Shown here piece by piece: positions 48,420 to 57,915 of a stretch of DNA of 64,000 nt. Position 1 is the stretch's first letter. Each line of letters begins with the position of its first letter. The notes below the pieces were generated by a model. The model had not been told where the DNA came from and made no database searches. It saw nothing but the letters and a program-made list of their open reading frames with translations. Origin of the DNA: Sphingomonas ginkgonis (GTDB lineage Bacteria > Pseudomonadota > Alphaproteobacteria > Sphingomonadales > Sphingomonadaceae). Position numbers and translations under genes: made by a program. The stretch covers positions 124,001 through 188,000 of the forward strand of contig NZ_RWJF01000001.1 of NCBI RefSeq assembly GCF_003970925.1. The letters run 5' to 3'.

Positions 48420-49427
48420 ATGACGCTGTCCGTCCTGTCACCGCGATCGCTGGAGCTGAACGACGCAAGCGTCGAGGCCGAGTGTCGGCCCGCGCCCGTC
48501 GTTCTTCACGAGGTTCCGCTGCCGGTCGAGCTCGCCCGTTACGGCGACAAGGTCCGCGCCGCGCTGGCCGGCAACCCGCTCGGCGAGCCGGTGGTAGTGC
48601 TGGGCGGCATCTCCGCCGATGCCTGCCCTCTGGTCCGCCCCGATGGTCGGGCCGGCTGGTGGCCGCGCTTCGTCGGTCCGGGCGGTGCCGTCGACCCGGC
48701 GCTGCACCGGATCATCGGGCTCGACTTCGCGGCCGACGAGAGCGGTGACTTCGCGCCCTCCACCGCCGACCAGGCCGACGTGGTGCTGGCGGCGCTTGAT
48801 GCACTGGGGAGCGAGCGACCCGTCGCCTTTGTCGGGGCCTCCTACGGCGCGATGGTCGGGCTGGCGTTGGCCGAGCGCGCTCCGGAGCGGGTGGCCCGGC
48901 TGGTGGTCATCTCCGCCGCCTGTGCCCCGCATCCCGCCTCCACCGCCATCCGCGAGCTGCAGCGGCGGGTCGTCTGCATGGGGCTGCGCAACGGCTGCGG
49001 CGAGGAAGCGCTGACCATCGCCCGCGGCATGGGAATGATGACCTACCGCACGCCGCAGGAGTTCGCCGAGCGGTTCGAAGGCGGGATCGAGGCGGCGGAG
49101 AGCCGCAGCTGCTCCGCGCCGGGCGATTATCTCCGCAGCCGCGGCGATGCCTTTCTTTCGGTCATGTCCCCGGGACGCTTTCTCAGCCTGTCCGCCTCGA
49201 TCGACCGCCACCGGATCGACCCGGCCCGGATCGGCGCGCCGACCCTGCTGATCGGGGTGACGAGTGACCAGCTGGTCAGCACCGCGCAGATGGAGACGCT
49301 CTCGCGCCGGCTCGGCGGGCCGGCCGAGCTCCACTTCATCGATTCCCTTTACGGCCACGACGCTTTCCTCAAAGAAGCGGATCGCATGGCCGAGATCGCC
49401 CGCCCCTTCCTGGCCCCCGCCGCTTGA
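48420..49427 (+). CDS. metX: Homoserine O-acyltransferase, MetX family
   Basis: 335 aa alpha/beta hydrolase-fold acyltransferase that activates homoserine. Nucleophile Ser in AFVGASYGAMVGLALAERAP, catalytic Asp in GVTSDQLVSTAQ, His in DSLYGHDAFLKEADRM. The GASYG elbow, rather than GGSMGG, recalls the xanthomonad MetX group, which uses succinyl-CoA; donor thus open. AAGGGGAAG precedes ATG 48420; the frame is open upstream to 48219 but lacks family similarity. TTGA junction with metB. Confidence 0.88.
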   Translation: MTLSVLSPRSLELNDASVEAECRPAPVVLHEVPLPVELARYGDKVRAALAGNPLGEPVVVLGGISADACPLVRPDGRAGWWPRFVGPGGAVDPALHRIIGLDFAADESGDFAPSTADQADVVLAALDALGSERPVAFVGASYGAMVGLALAERAPERVARLVVISAACAPHPASTAIRELQRRVVCMGLRNGCGEEALTIARGMGMMTYRTPQEFAERFEGGIEAAESRSCSAPGDYLRSRGDAFLSVMSPGRFLSLSASIDRHRIDPARIGAPTLLIGVTSDQLVSTAQMETLSRRLGGPAELHFIDSLYGHDAFLKEADRMAEIARPFLAPAA

Positions 49428-50572
49428 GCAGCCCGCGCGACCCCGCGACGGTGGTCGCCGGCGCACGCCCGGACCGCAGCGACGGTGGCGTCGTGCCGCC
49501 GCTGTGGATTTCGGACACCTACCGCTGGGCATCGCCGGACGAAAAGCCGGACTATGACTATTCGCGGACGGTGAACGCCAACCGCACATTGCTGATCGAG
49601 GCGCTTGCGGAGCTGGAGGGTGCAGCCGGCGGAGTGGTGACGGGGAGCGGCCAGTCCGCCGCACTGTTGGCGCTGCTGCGGTTGCCGGCGGGTGCGCGGG
49701 TGATTGCCCCGCATGACTGCTACGGCGGGACTTACCGGCTGCTCGATGGTCTGCAGAAGCAGGGCAAGCTCGTTGCCCACTTCGTCGACCAGGGCGACGC
49801 GGCAGCGGTGGACGCGGCAATGGCGGAGCAGGTCGACCTGCTGTGGATCGAAACCCCGAGCAATCCACTGATGCGGGTCGTCGATATTGTTGCCTTGGCA
49901 GCTCGGGCGAAGGCGGCCGGCGCGCTGACGGTCGCGGACAACACCCTGCCAACGCCCTTGCGCCAGCGACCGCTCGAGCTGGGCTGCGACCTCGTCATGC
50001 ATTCGACGACGAAGGCGCTCAACGGGCACAGCGACCTGTTTGGCGGCGCGCTGCTGGCGAAGGATGCGGCGTTGGCCGAAGAACTCGCTTGGTGGAGCAA
50101 CGCGGCGGGTCTGAACGCCTCGGCGTTCGACGCGTCGCAGATCCTGCGTGGGCTGCGGACGCTCCCGTTGCGAGTGGACCGGCAGGAGGAGACCGCAATG
50201 CGCCTCGCCGCCTGGCTGGCGCAGCAGCCGGCGGTCGAGCGGGTCCATTATCCGGGCCTTGCCGATTATTCCGGCCATGCGCTGGCGGTCCGCCAGCAGC
50301 GCGGGCCGGGCTTCCTGATGAGCTTCGAACTGCGGGATGCCGGCGCCGCGTCCCGCTTCCTCGGCGGACTGAGGCTGGTCACCCTCGCCTCGTCGCTCGG
50401 CGGCTTCGCGACGCTGATCTGCCAGCCGTCCACCATGACCCACCGCGGCATGCCGCCAGAAGCGCAGGCGGCGGCGGGGATCCGACCCGACCTGCTCCGC
50501 CTGTCGGTCGGGCTGGAGGCGGCCGAGGACCTGCAGGCAGACTTCGAGCGCGGTTTCGCGGCGCTGGCATGA
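49424..50572 (+). CDS. metB: Cystathionine gamma-synthase/lyase type PLP enzyme (TTG start)
   Basis: 382 aa. Couples the acylated homoserine with cysteine. TGSGQSAALLALLRLPAGAR, LLWIETPSNPLMRVVDI, DNTLPTPLRQRPLELG and the PLP Lys in VMHSTTKALNGHSDLFGG are typical. TTG 49424 overlaps the metX stop (TTGA). ATGA overlap with moaD, joining two pathways in one message. Confidence 0.92.
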   Translation: MSSPRDPATVVAGARPDRSDGGVVPPLWISDTYRWASPDEKPDYDYSRTVNANRTLLIEALAELEGAAGGVVTGSGQSAALLALLRLPAGARVIAPHDCYGGTYRLLDGLQKQGKLVAHFVDQGDAAAVDAAMAEQVDLLWIETPSNPLMRVVDIVALAARAKAAGALTVADNTLPTPLRQRPLELGCDLVMHSTTKALNGHSDLFGGALLAKDAALAEELAWWSNAAGLNASAFDASQILRGLRTLPLRVDRQEETAMRLAAWLAQQPAVERVHYPGLADYSGHALAVRQQRGPGFLMSFELRDAGAASRFLGGLRLVTLASSLGGFATLICQPSTMTHRGMPPEAQAAAGIRPDLLRLSVGLEAAEDLQADFERGFAALA

Positions 50573-50814
50573 GGCTGACCCTTGTCTTCTTCGGCCGACT
50601 GGCCGACGTTGCCGGGCGCGAGCTGCCGTTCGACAGCGCGGCACGGAACGTCGGCGGATTGCGAAGGGAGCTGGCCGGACGCTTCCCCGGGCTTGCCGAG
50701 GATCTCCTGGGCAGTCGCGTCCGGATCTGCATTGCCGACTCGCTCGTCAGCGACGATGAGGCGCTTCACGATGGACAGCGGCTCGACATCCTCTCCCCGC
50801 TCAGCGGCGGCTGA
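50569..50814 (+). CDS. moaD: Molybdopterin synthase small subunit MoaD
   Basis: 81 aa ubiquitin-like sulfur carrier. LVFFGRLADVAGRELPF and LLGSRVRICIADSLVSDDEA, ending SPLSGG with the di-glycine that is thiocarboxylated. ATGA overlap with metB; moaE follows in an overlapping frame. Confidence 0.93.
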   Translation: MRLTLVFFGRLADVAGRELPFDSAARNVGGLRRELAGRFPGLAEDLLGSRVRICIADSLVSDDEALHDGQRLDILSPLSGG

Positions 50815-51283
50815 CCCGCGCCGCCGTGCGCGGCTCGCGCATGGCGCGTTCGACCCCGCGGCCGAGCTCGAGGCTCTGATCGCCGCCAGCGACGGCGCAG
50901 GGGCGGTGGTGAGTTTCACCGGGCTTACCCGGGGCCATGCGGGCGCAGTCGGCATGCTGGTCCTCGACCATCACCCGGTGCTGACCGAGTGTTCGCTGCA
51001 GGACATTGCCGCTGAAGCCCTCGCCCGGTTCGACATCGGCGCGGCGTGGGTGGTCCATCGCTGCGGCGCGGTCCCCGCGGGCGAGCCGATCGTCTTCGCC
51101 GGCGCCGCGAGCCGCCATCGCCGCGCGGCGTTCGAGGCGGCCGACTATATGATGGACCGGCTGAAGACCGACGCCGTGTTCTGGAAGCGCGAAGTGGGAC
51201 CGGCCGGCGAGCGCTGGATCGAACCCACGGCCGGCGACTATGACGACCGCTCACGCTGGAACCGAGACGATGCCGGGAATTGA
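50771..51283 (+). CDS. moaE: Molybdopterin synthase large subunit MoaE
   Basis: 170 aa from ATG 50771, the only start codon in frame near the beginning; it overlaps moaD by 44 bp. Family similarity begins at GAFDPAAELEALIAASDGAG; VVSFTGLTRGHAG, VLDHHPVLTECSLQDIAAEA, WVVHRCGAVPAGEPIVFAGA and the catalytic KTDAVFWKREV follow. Ends inside the moaB start. Confidence 0.9.
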   Translation: MDSGSTSSPRSAAADPRRRARLAHGAFDPAAELEALIAASDGAGAVVSFTGLTRGHAGAVGMLVLDHHPVLTECSLQDIAAEALARFDIGAAWVVHRCGAVPAGEPIVFAGAASRHRRAAFEAADYMMDRLKTDAVFWKREVGPAGERWIEPTAGDYDDRSRWNRDDAGN

Positions 51284-51806
51284 CGAGAGCCTGATCTTCC
51301 ACCCGCTGCGGATTGCGGTGCTGACGATCAGCGACACGCGGGACGAGGCGACCGACAGGTCGGGGGCGCTGCTCGCCGAGCGGCTGACCGCGGCCGGCCA
51401 TGCGCTCGCCGACAAGCGGATCGTTACGGACGAGGTGACGGCGATTCGCGGAGCAATCGAGCCGTGGATCGCCGACGAGGGCGTCGACGTAATCGTCACT
51501 ACCGGCGGCACCGGCTTTGCCCCGCGCGACGTGACTCCGGAGGCGGTGAAGCCGCTGTTCCGGCGCGAGATGGACGGCTTCTCGGTCGTGTTCCACCAGG
51601 CGAGCCTGGAGACGGTCGGCGTGGCGACTCTCCAGTCGCGGGCCTTCGCCGGGCAGGCGGGGGACACGTTCATCTTCTGCCTTCCGGGCTCGACCGGCGC
51701 CTGCCGCGACGGGTGGGACCGGGTGCTCGCCTTCGAGCTCGACAGCCGCCATCGTCCCTGCTCGCTGGCCGGGCAGATCCCACGGCTGCGGGACCACTGC
51801 GCATGA
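51270..51806 (+). CDS. moaB: Molybdenum cofactor biosynthesis protein MoaB
   Basis: 178 aa, adenylyltransferase-type fold. [20 protein letters not shown] and [20 protein letters not shown] are the family motifs, with [18 protein letters not shown] later. Start ATG 51270 fits the usual MPGIDE-type beginning; ATG 51240 would add ten residues. Confidence 0.94.
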   Translation: MPGIDESLIFHPLRIAVLTISDTRDEATDRSGALLAERLTAAGHALADKRIVTDEVTAIRGAIEPWIADEGVDVIVTTGGTGFAPRDVTPEAVKPLFRREMDGFSVVFHQASLETVGVATLQSRAFAGQAGDTFIFCLPGSTGACRDGWDRVLAFELDSRHRPCSLAGQIPRLRDHCA

Positions 51807-52279
51807 GCCGGCTGACCCATATCGACGCCGAGGGCCGTGCGCGGATGGTCGACGTATCAGGCAAGCCGGACACGGCGCGAGTGGCGCGGGCCGCCGCGAC
51901 CCTGCTGTGCGAGCCGGCGACGCTTGCCGCAGTGATCGAGGGGCGCGCACCCAAGGGGCAGGTGATCGCCACCGCCGAGCTGGCCGGCGTGATGGGCGCC
52001 AAGCGAACCAGCGATCTCATCCCGCTTTGCCACCCGCTGGCGCTCAGCAAAGTGGTGGTGACGATCGAGCCGGATGCGGCGCTGCCGGGTTTCCGGATCG
52101 CTGCCGAGGCGCGGACAACCGGGCCGACCGGGGTCGAAATGGAGGCGCTCACCGCCGCCTCGGTGGCGGCGCTGACGCTGTACGACATGCTAAAAGCGCT
52201 CGATCGCGGGATGCGGGTCACCGACCTCCGGCTGCTTGCCAAAAGCGGGGGTCGGTCGGGCGACTGGACCGCCGAATGA
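51803..52279 (+). CDS. moaC: Cyclic pyranopterin monophosphate synthase MoaC
   Basis: 158 aa. [19 protein letters not shown], the catalytic [20 protein letters not shown], and [19 protein letters not shown] with [14 protein letters not shown] overlaps on both sides. Its partner moaA is not in the window. Confidence 0.96.
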   Translation: MSRLTHIDAEGRARMVDVSGKPDTARVARAAATLLCEPATLAAVIEGRAPKGQVIATAELAGVMGAKRTSDLIPLCHPLALSKVVVTIEPDAALPGFRIAAEARTTGPTGVEMEALTAASVAALTLYDMLKALDRGMRVTDLRLLAKSGGRSGDWTAE

Positions 52280-53466
52280 TCGGGTTTGACGAGGCGAGCG
52301 CGATCCTTGCCGCCGTTTCCGAGCGAACGCCGGTTGAGACGGTGCCGATTGCCGAGGCCGCAGGGCGGGTGCTGGCGGCCGCGCTCACGGCGGCGCTCGA
52401 CTCTCCGCGCAGCGACGTTTCGGCGATGGACGGCTATGCCGTTCGCTCGGACGACCTGTCCGCGCTTCCCGCACGGCTGCCGGTCGACCTGGTCAGCTAT
52501 CCCGGCGGACCCGGTCTGCCTCCGCTCGGACCGAGTCAGTGCGCGCGGATCTTCACCGGGGCGCCGCTGCCGCCGGGCGCCGACCGGGTGATCATGCAGG
52601 AGGATGTCGAGCGCGAGGGAGATGTGGCGGTGATTGCCGGTCCACCCGGTCCCTCTCCGCACGTTCGAGCGCGAGCCTCCGACTTCGCTGCCGGGACCGA
52701 GCTGCTGAGCGCCGGTACCCGCCTCACTCCCACCGCGATCGTCACCGCCGCCGCTGCGGATGCGGCGAGCCTGCCGGTGCACGGACGACCGCGGATGATC
52801 ATCCTCGGGACCGGCGACGAGCTGGCCGCGCCGGGCACCGCGCGCGAGCGGCCACGCGCGATCCCCGAAAGCCTGTCGCTCGGGGTCGCCGCCATGGCCG
52901 AGCGCTGGGGCGCGACCTGCCTCGCCATCCGTCGCCTTCCCGACGAGCCGGCGACCCTGGAGCGCGCCGCGGCCGAGGCGCTCGAAGAGACCGACATCGT
53001 CGTCGTGACCGGCGGCGCTTCGGTCGGCGAGAAGGACTTTGCCAAGGCGATGTTCGCGCCGGCAGGGCTCGAGCTCCTTTTTTCCAAGGTCGCGATCAAG
53101 CCGGGCAAGCCGGTTTGGCTTGGGCGAGCGCGCGGACGGCTCGTGCTCGGCCTGCCGGGCAATCCCAGTTCGGCGATGGTCACCGCCCGGCTGTTCCTCG
53201 TCCCGCTGCTGCTGCGGCTCTCAGGGGGGGACCCCGCGGAAGGCCTGCGCTGGCGGCCGGTCCCGCTCGGTGCCGCGCTGCCGGCGGGCGGCGCGCGCGA
53301 GGAATTCGTCCGCGCCGCCTGGCGGGACGGGGCGGCCGAACCGCTCGGCGACCAGGTCAGCGGCTCGCAGCGGCCACTCGCCAATGCCGAGCTTTTGCTC
53401 CGGCGACCCGCGGGCTGTGACGCCACGGAGGCGGGGTCGAACGTGCCGGCCCTCTGGTTCGAGTGA
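52276..53466 (+). CDS. moeA: Molybdopterin molybdenumtransferase MoeA
   Basis: 396 aa. Inserts molybdate into adenylated molybdopterin. [55 protein letters not shown] and [20 protein letters not shown] then [12 protein letters not shown] are all family motifs. Last gene of the metX-moeA message. Confidence 0.95.
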   Translation: MIGFDEASAILAAVSERTPVETVPIAEAAGRVLAAALTAALDSPRSDVSAMDGYAVRSDDLSALPARLPVDLVSYPGGPGLPPLGPSQCARIFTGAPLPPGADRVIMQEDVEREGDVAVIAGPPGPSPHVRARASDFAAGTELLSAGTRLTPTAIVTAAAADAASLPVHGRPRMIILGTGDELAAPGTARERPRAIPESLSLGVAAMAERWGATCLAIRRLPDEPATLERAAAEALEETDIVVVTGGASVGEKDFAKAMFAPAGLELLFSKVAIKPGKPVWLGRARGRLVLGLPGNPSSAMVTARLFLVPLLLRLSGGDPAEGLRWRPVPLGAALPAGGAREEFVRAAWRDGAAEPLGDQVSGSQRPLANAELLLRRPAGCDATEAGSNVPALWFE

Positions 53467-53558
53467 GATGCTTCGAAGGCCGATCTTTCCGTTTGCGCTG
53501 CAAGCTGGCAGGAGCGCGCGCGTGACCCGGCAATCCTCCAACTGCGACTAAACCGTCG

Positions 53559-54278
53559 ATGCGCGCCATCATCCTCAGCGCCGGGCGCGGCTCGCGGCTG
53601 CTGCCGCTGACCGAGCTGATGCCCAAGTGCCTCGTCCCGGTGGGCGGCCGGGCGATCCTCGACCATCAACTGCGGGCGCTCGCCGAGGCCGGGGTCGAGC
53701 GGGCGGTGGTGGTCGCTGGCTACCGCTTCGATCAGGTCGGCGCGCACCTGGCCCTGCACGCCCCGCCATTGCCGGTCGAGCTTCGCTTCAATCCCTTCTG
53801 GGCGGTGTCGAGCAGCATCGGCAGCGTATGGGCGGCGCGCGACCTGCTGGACGAGGCATTCTGCCTGATGAACGGGGACACCACCCTCGATGGGGAGCTG
53901 CTCGGGCGCGCGTTCGCGGCGGCAGGTCGCGGCGTCGGCCTGGTGGTCGAGCCGCTCGCCGAGCCGCACTCCGATGACATGCTGGCGACGGTCGAAGGAC
54001 GCAAGGTCACCGCGGTCGCCAAGTCGCTCGATCCGGCTTCGGCGACTCACCGCTCGCTGGGGGTCGTGGTCGCCGGGGCGAGCAGCGACTACCCGATCGT
54101 GCTGGAACGGGTGATCGCGGGCACCGACGGCATCAACGCCTACCACCACGACGTGGTCAACGCGCTCGCCAGCCAGGGCGAGGTGGAGGCGATCGTCGAG
54201 GACAGCGGGTCGTGGCAGGAAATCGACCGGCCCGAGGACATCGAGCGCTGGTCGGCCCGGGCGAACCGCCGCGAATGA
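53559..54278 (+). CDS. Sugar/alcohol-phosphate nucleotidyltransferase
   Basis: 239 aa, NTP-transferase fold. AIILSAGRGSRLLPLTELMP is the nucleotide loop, PKCLVPVGGRAILDHQL the Lys segment, MNGDTTLDGELLGRAF the metal Asp. Substrate not readable; beside a CDP-alcohol phosphotransferase, a cytidylyltransferase for inositol, choline or glycerol phosphate is likely. Followed by an ATGA overlap. Confidence 0.85.
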   Translation: MRAIILSAGRGSRLLPLTELMPKCLVPVGGRAILDHQLRALAEAGVERAVVVAGYRFDQVGAHLALHAPPLPVELRFNPFWAVSSSIGSVWAARDLLDEAFCLMNGDTTLDGELLGRAFAAAGRGVGLVVEPLAEPHSDDMLATVEGRKVTAVAKSLDPASATHRSLGVVVAGASSDYPIVLERVIAGTDGINAYHHDVVNALASQGEVEAIVEDSGSWQEIDRPEDIERWSARANRRE

Positions 54279-55387
54279 GGCGCCGGGTCGCCTTCCTGTT
54301 CCTCGGCGAGACCCTGCTCATCCCGCACCTCTTCCCAATCGTCGAGGCGCTTGCCGGGCTTGATCCCGGGCTGCCGATCGACCTGTGGGTGGCGACCTCG
54401 GTGCACGAGGATCTGCTGACGCGCTGGACAGCCGAGTTCCGCTCGGTGCGGATCCGCCGCGCACCGGGCTTCCGGACCGTGCGGGCGAGCGACGGCCGCA
54501 ACCCGCCGTTGCCGCCCAAGCTGCCGATACTGCTGCGGCTGGTACCATACCTGCTCCGAACGCCCGTGGCGGTCTGCGCCGAGCAGACCAGCCTGTGGAT
54601 CCCCCGCGTCCTGCCCTGGTTGCCGACCCGGTTCGTCAAGACCTCGCATGGCGTCGGATCGATGAGCGCGCGCGACGACCGGCGGCGGATGGCGGCCTTC
54701 CACACGCTGGTGCCGAGCGAGCAGGAGCGGCGCACCTATCTCGACCGGGGAATGGCGCCCGAGCGGATTATCGCCACCGGCTACGTGAAGGCCGCGTTTC
54801 GCCAGCGCACCCCGGCCAAGGCGCTGTTCGCCGATGAGCGACCGATCCTCCTCTACACGCCGCATTGGCAGGCGCACCGCTCGTCGTGGCCGGCATGGGG
54901 GCGTGCCGTGGTCGAACAGCTGGGTGCGCAACGGGACTGGAACGTCATCCTTGCTCCACACCAGCGGCTGGTCGAGACCGCCCCGGAGGTCCGCGAGGTA
55001 CTGGCGGGGGTGTCCGGGCTGCCCCACGTACACGTCGATCTCGACAGTTTCGCGATGGTCGACGGCAGCTACACGGCGGTGGCCGACCTCTATCTTGGCG
55101 ATACCTCAAGCCAGCTGATCGAATATCTGGTGCGTCCCCGCCCGGCGCTGTTCCTCGACCCTGCCGGTCGCGACTGGCGAGCCGATCCGGGCTACGCGAT
55201 GTGGGCGGCGGGAGAGGTGGTGACCGACCTCGCCGATCTCGCACCCGCGATCGCGCGGGCGCCGGAGCGGCATGCCGGCTTCCTGGCGGCCCAGACGAGG
55301 ACCGCCGCCGACGCGGTCGGCGACACCAGCGGCGCCGGTGCCGGGCGCGCGGCCGAGGAGATACTGCGCGTTCTCGCCATGGCGTGA
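54275..55387 (+). CDS. CDP-glycerol glycerophosphotransferase-like protein
   Basis: 370 aa. RRVAFLFLGETLLIPHLFPI at the start, and the donor half with ILLYTPHWQAHRSSWPAWGR, VILAPHQRLVETAPEV and VADLYLGDTSSQLIEYLVRP, the D-x-S-S pattern of TagB/TagF-type transferases. It probably adds polyol phosphate units to a lipid or glycan head group. ATGA before it, GTGA after. Confidence 0.75.
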   Translation: MRRRVAFLFLGETLLIPHLFPIVEALAGLDPGLPIDLWVATSVHEDLLTRWTAEFRSVRIRRAPGFRTVRASDGRNPPLPPKLPILLRLVPYLLRTPVAVCAEQTSLWIPRVLPWLPTRFVKTSHGVGSMSARDDRRRMAAFHTLVPSEQERRTYLDRGMAPERIIATGYVKAAFRQRTPAKALFADERPILLYTPHWQAHRSSWPAWGRAVVEQLGAQRDWNVILAPHQRLVETAPEVREVLAGVSGLPHVHVDLDSFAMVDGSYTAVADLYLGDTSSQLIEYLVRPRPALFLDPAGRDWRADPGYAMWAAGEVVTDLADLAPAIARAPERHAGFLAAQTRTAADAVGDTSGAGAGRAAEEILRVLAMA

Positions 55388-56535
55388 GCTTTGGGCTAAC
55401 GGGCCGCCCGATGGAGCCTTTCCGACAAGCCCGTAATCTTCCCGTCATCTTCGCCGTGGGCGACAACCCGGTTCCGATCTGGGGAATGAGCGCACGCGAG
55501 CGGCTGCGGCGGATCGCCGCGGCGCAGGATTTGCCTTTCGAAGCGGGCGCCGCGGACACGCTGATCCTTGCCAATCTCGCGTTCGTCTTCGACCCGTCGT
55601 GGCTGGCCTGGCTGCGGAACCGGCCAGGCACTGTGCTGACGCGTGGCGGCGTTCCGGTGCTGGCTCATGTGGCGGAGCGTGATCGCGCGAGGGTGAGCCA
55701 TGCCATGGAGAGCGGCGGCGAGGCTCCCGCGGGGCTGGAGGAAATGCCGGCCGAGCGCGAGGAAGGGATTTTCAACGAGGCGCTGCGCAAGCGCGAGCGG
55801 CCATTCGCCGAGCGGCTGGTGCCGGAGAACGTGCCCGCGATCGAGCGCGCGACCTATGTCGGCGCCTACAAGGGCGTCACGGACCTGCTCACCAAATATC
55901 TCTGGCCGGAATGGGCCTTCTGGCTGACCCGGCTTGCCGCCCGGGTCGGTCTCTCGCCCAACGGCGTGACCGCGATCGGCTCGCTGCTGTGCATCGTCGC
56001 CACTATCGCATTCTGGAACGGATGGTTCTGGAGCGGGCTGGCGGTGGGTCTCGTCTTCATGGTGCTCGACACGGTCGACGGAAAGCTCGCCCGCTGCACG
56101 ATCACCTCGTCCAAGCTCGGCAATGCCTGGGACCATGGGGTCGACCTTGTTCACCCACCCTTTTGGTGGTGGGCGTGGGCGACCGGCTGCGCCGCTTACG
56201 GTCGGCCGCTGTCGGACGAGACCTTCTGGTTGGTGATCGCCGCCATGCTGTTCGGCTATGTCGCGCAGCGGCTGATCGAGGGCGCCTTCATCGTTCGCTT
56301 CAAGATGCACATCCACGTCTGGGAGCGGTTCGACAGCCAGTTTCGGCTGGTCACCGCGCGGCGCAATCCGAACATGGTGATTCTGTTCGCTGGGCTGCTG
56401 GTCGGTCGTCCCGACTGGGGGATCGTCGCGGTCGCGGCGTGGACGATGCTGAGCCTTGTCGTCCACCTCGTCCGCCTTCTGCAGGCGATGGGGCGCGGCC
56501 GGCGGGGCGAGCCGATCGTCAGCTGGCTGGCCTGA
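55384..56535 (+). CDS. CDP-alcohol phosphotransferase with N-terminal domain
   Basis: 383 aa from GTG 55384 (GTGA overlap) or 374 from ATG 55411. Residues 1-150 resemble a shortened nucleotidyltransferase (VGDNPVPIWGMSARERLRRI); 150-380 are membrane-bound with the signature VLDTVDGKLARCTITSSKLG then NAWDHGVDLVHPPFWW, i.e. D-G-x2-A-R-x8-G-x3-D-x3-D. Related enzymes make phosphatidylinositol or di-inositol phosphates. Ends overlapping the flippase tail by 17 bp. Confidence 0.8.
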   Translation: MSFGLTGRPMEPFRQARNLPVIFAVGDNPVPIWGMSARERLRRIAAAQDLPFEAGAADTLILANLAFVFDPSWLAWLRNRPGTVLTRGGVPVLAHVAERDRARVSHAMESGGEAPAGLEEMPAEREEGIFNEALRKRERPFAERLVPENVPAIERATYVGAYKGVTDLLTKYLWPEWAFWLTRLAARVGLSPNGVTAIGSLLCIVATIAFWNGWFWSGLAVGLVFMVLDTVDGKLARCTITSSKLGNAWDHGVDLVHPPFWWWAWATGCAAYGRPLSDETFWLVIAAMLFGYVAQRLIEGAFIVRFKMHIHVWERFDSQFRLVTARRNPNMVILFAGLLVGRPDWGIVAVAAWTMLSLVVHLVRLLQAMGRGRRGEPIVSWLA

Positions 56536-57868
56536 CCTCAGACCCGTCCGCTGCGCGGGCGAAGCGGAGGACGTTGAGGCCCAGCAGCAGCGCACCGAGC
56601 AGCGAGGCCGCGAAGACTCCGATGCTCGCGCCCTCCGCGCCGATCCGCGGCAGGAGCCAGACCATCAGCAGCAGCTGCAGCGCTACGCCGGCACCACGGC
56701 TGGCGACCGCGCTGCCGGACCGATTGACGGCGAGCAGCACGGGCTCGAACGCGACCACCGCGAGGTCGATCGCGCCGGCCGCCGCAAGCCACAGCAGCAA
56801 GGGGTAGGCCTCGCCGTAGACATGGTTGCCGCCGACCAGCACCAGACCCGGCCGGCCGACCAGCGCGACGAGCAGGAGAATGACGAACCCAGCCGCCGCG
56901 CTGGCCCAGAACAGGCGGTTGAGCACCCCGCGCAGCGCGGACCCGGTCACCCCGCGGACCGCACGCACGACCTCGGGAAAGGCGGCACGGCTGATCAGCT
57001 GGGACAGCTTGGCAAGCGCCTGCGCGAGCTGCGCGGCCAGCCGGAACCCGCCAGCGGCGGCCGGCCCGACGAACCCTCCGACGAACAGCAACGGCAGCTG
57101 CTTGGTGGCGAGGCCGAGCGTCGAGGCGATGTTGGTGCTGACGAGGAAGCGTCCGAACTGCGGGTTTTCACGGCGGACCAGGGCAAGGCTGAACGGCGCG
57201 CCGAACGCCAGCGACAGGTCGCCGCTGCGCCCGAGCAACAACCAGTAGGCCGCGGCGGTCGCCACCTCCGCTACCGCCCAGGCCCAGAGAAAGCCGTGGA
57301 GGTCGGGCGCGAACAGCGCCGCGGCGAGCGCGCCGAGCATCCGCCCCAGCGGGGTCACGCTGTCGGCCGCGGTAGCGTGACCGAATCGGTCGTTGAGCCG
57401 GAGCACCCCGAGCGCGGCGGAGCGGAGCGAGACCAGTTCGGCGACCATCAGCACGATCGTGTCGCGCAGCAGCGCCGGGGTGATCCCGAGCTCGTCGCGC
57501 CAGACGACAATGATCAGCACCGCCGCGACCACGCCGACGATCGCGCTGACAGCATCCAGCAGCATGCAGGCGCGGTACAGCCGGCCGAGCGCCGCCTCGT
57601 CACCGCGAGAACGATGGTCGATGCCGTAGCGGACCACCACCTGCCAGGTCTGGAAGCCGACCAGCACGCCGAGCGACTGCGCCGCGCCGGTGACTAGCGC
57701 GAAGCGGCCGAAGTCGGTGACCCCGAGCGTCCGCGTCGCGATGCCGAGGTAGAGAAGCGACAGCACCGCCACCACGCCGCGGCCGGCGAGCAGCCAGCCG
57801 AGGTTGCGCACCGCCGCGCGAACCCCGCTGACGCGCGGCTGATCCGATGCTGTCGAAGGTTCGCCCAC
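56519..57868 (-). CDS. Polysaccharide/lipid flippase, Wzx/MATE-like
   Basis: 449 aa from GTG 57868; the frame is open upstream to 58414, into the next gene. About twelve hydrophobic segments, among them NLGWLLAGRGVVAVLSLLYL, AVIVGVVAAVLIIVVW-like and ALLLGLNVLRFA at the end; GFQTWQVVVRYGIDH early. It would move a lipid-linked glycan across the inner membrane, fitting the head-group genes beside it. The start is uncertain since no ribosome site is seen. Confidence 0.78.
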   Translation of the reverse strand: MGEPSTASDQPRVSGVRAAVRNLGWLLAGRGVVAVLSLLYLGIATRTLGVTDFGRFALVTGAAQSLGVLVGFQTWQVVVRYGIDHRSRGDEAALGRLYRACMLLDAVSAIVGVVAAVLIIVVWRDELGITPALLRDTIVLMVAELVSLRSAALGVLRLNDRFGHATAADSVTPLGRMLGALAAALFAPDLHGFLWAWAVAEVATAAAYWLLLGRSGDLSLAFGAPFSLALVRRENPQFGRFLVSTNIASTLGLATKQLPLLFVGGFVGPAAAGGFRLAAQLAQALAKLSQLISRAAFPEVVRAVRGVTGSALRGVLNRLFWASAAAGFVILLLVALVGRPGLVLVGGNHVYGEAYPLLLWLAAAGAIDLAVVAFEPVLLAVNRSGSAVASRGAGVALQLLLMVWLLPRIGAEGASIGVFAASLLGALLLGLNVLRFARAADGSEVRPAS

Positions 57869-57915
57869 CGGCAGCGGCGTAGAAAGCGCGGCGGACCGCC
57901 GCAAGCCCGCGGCGA

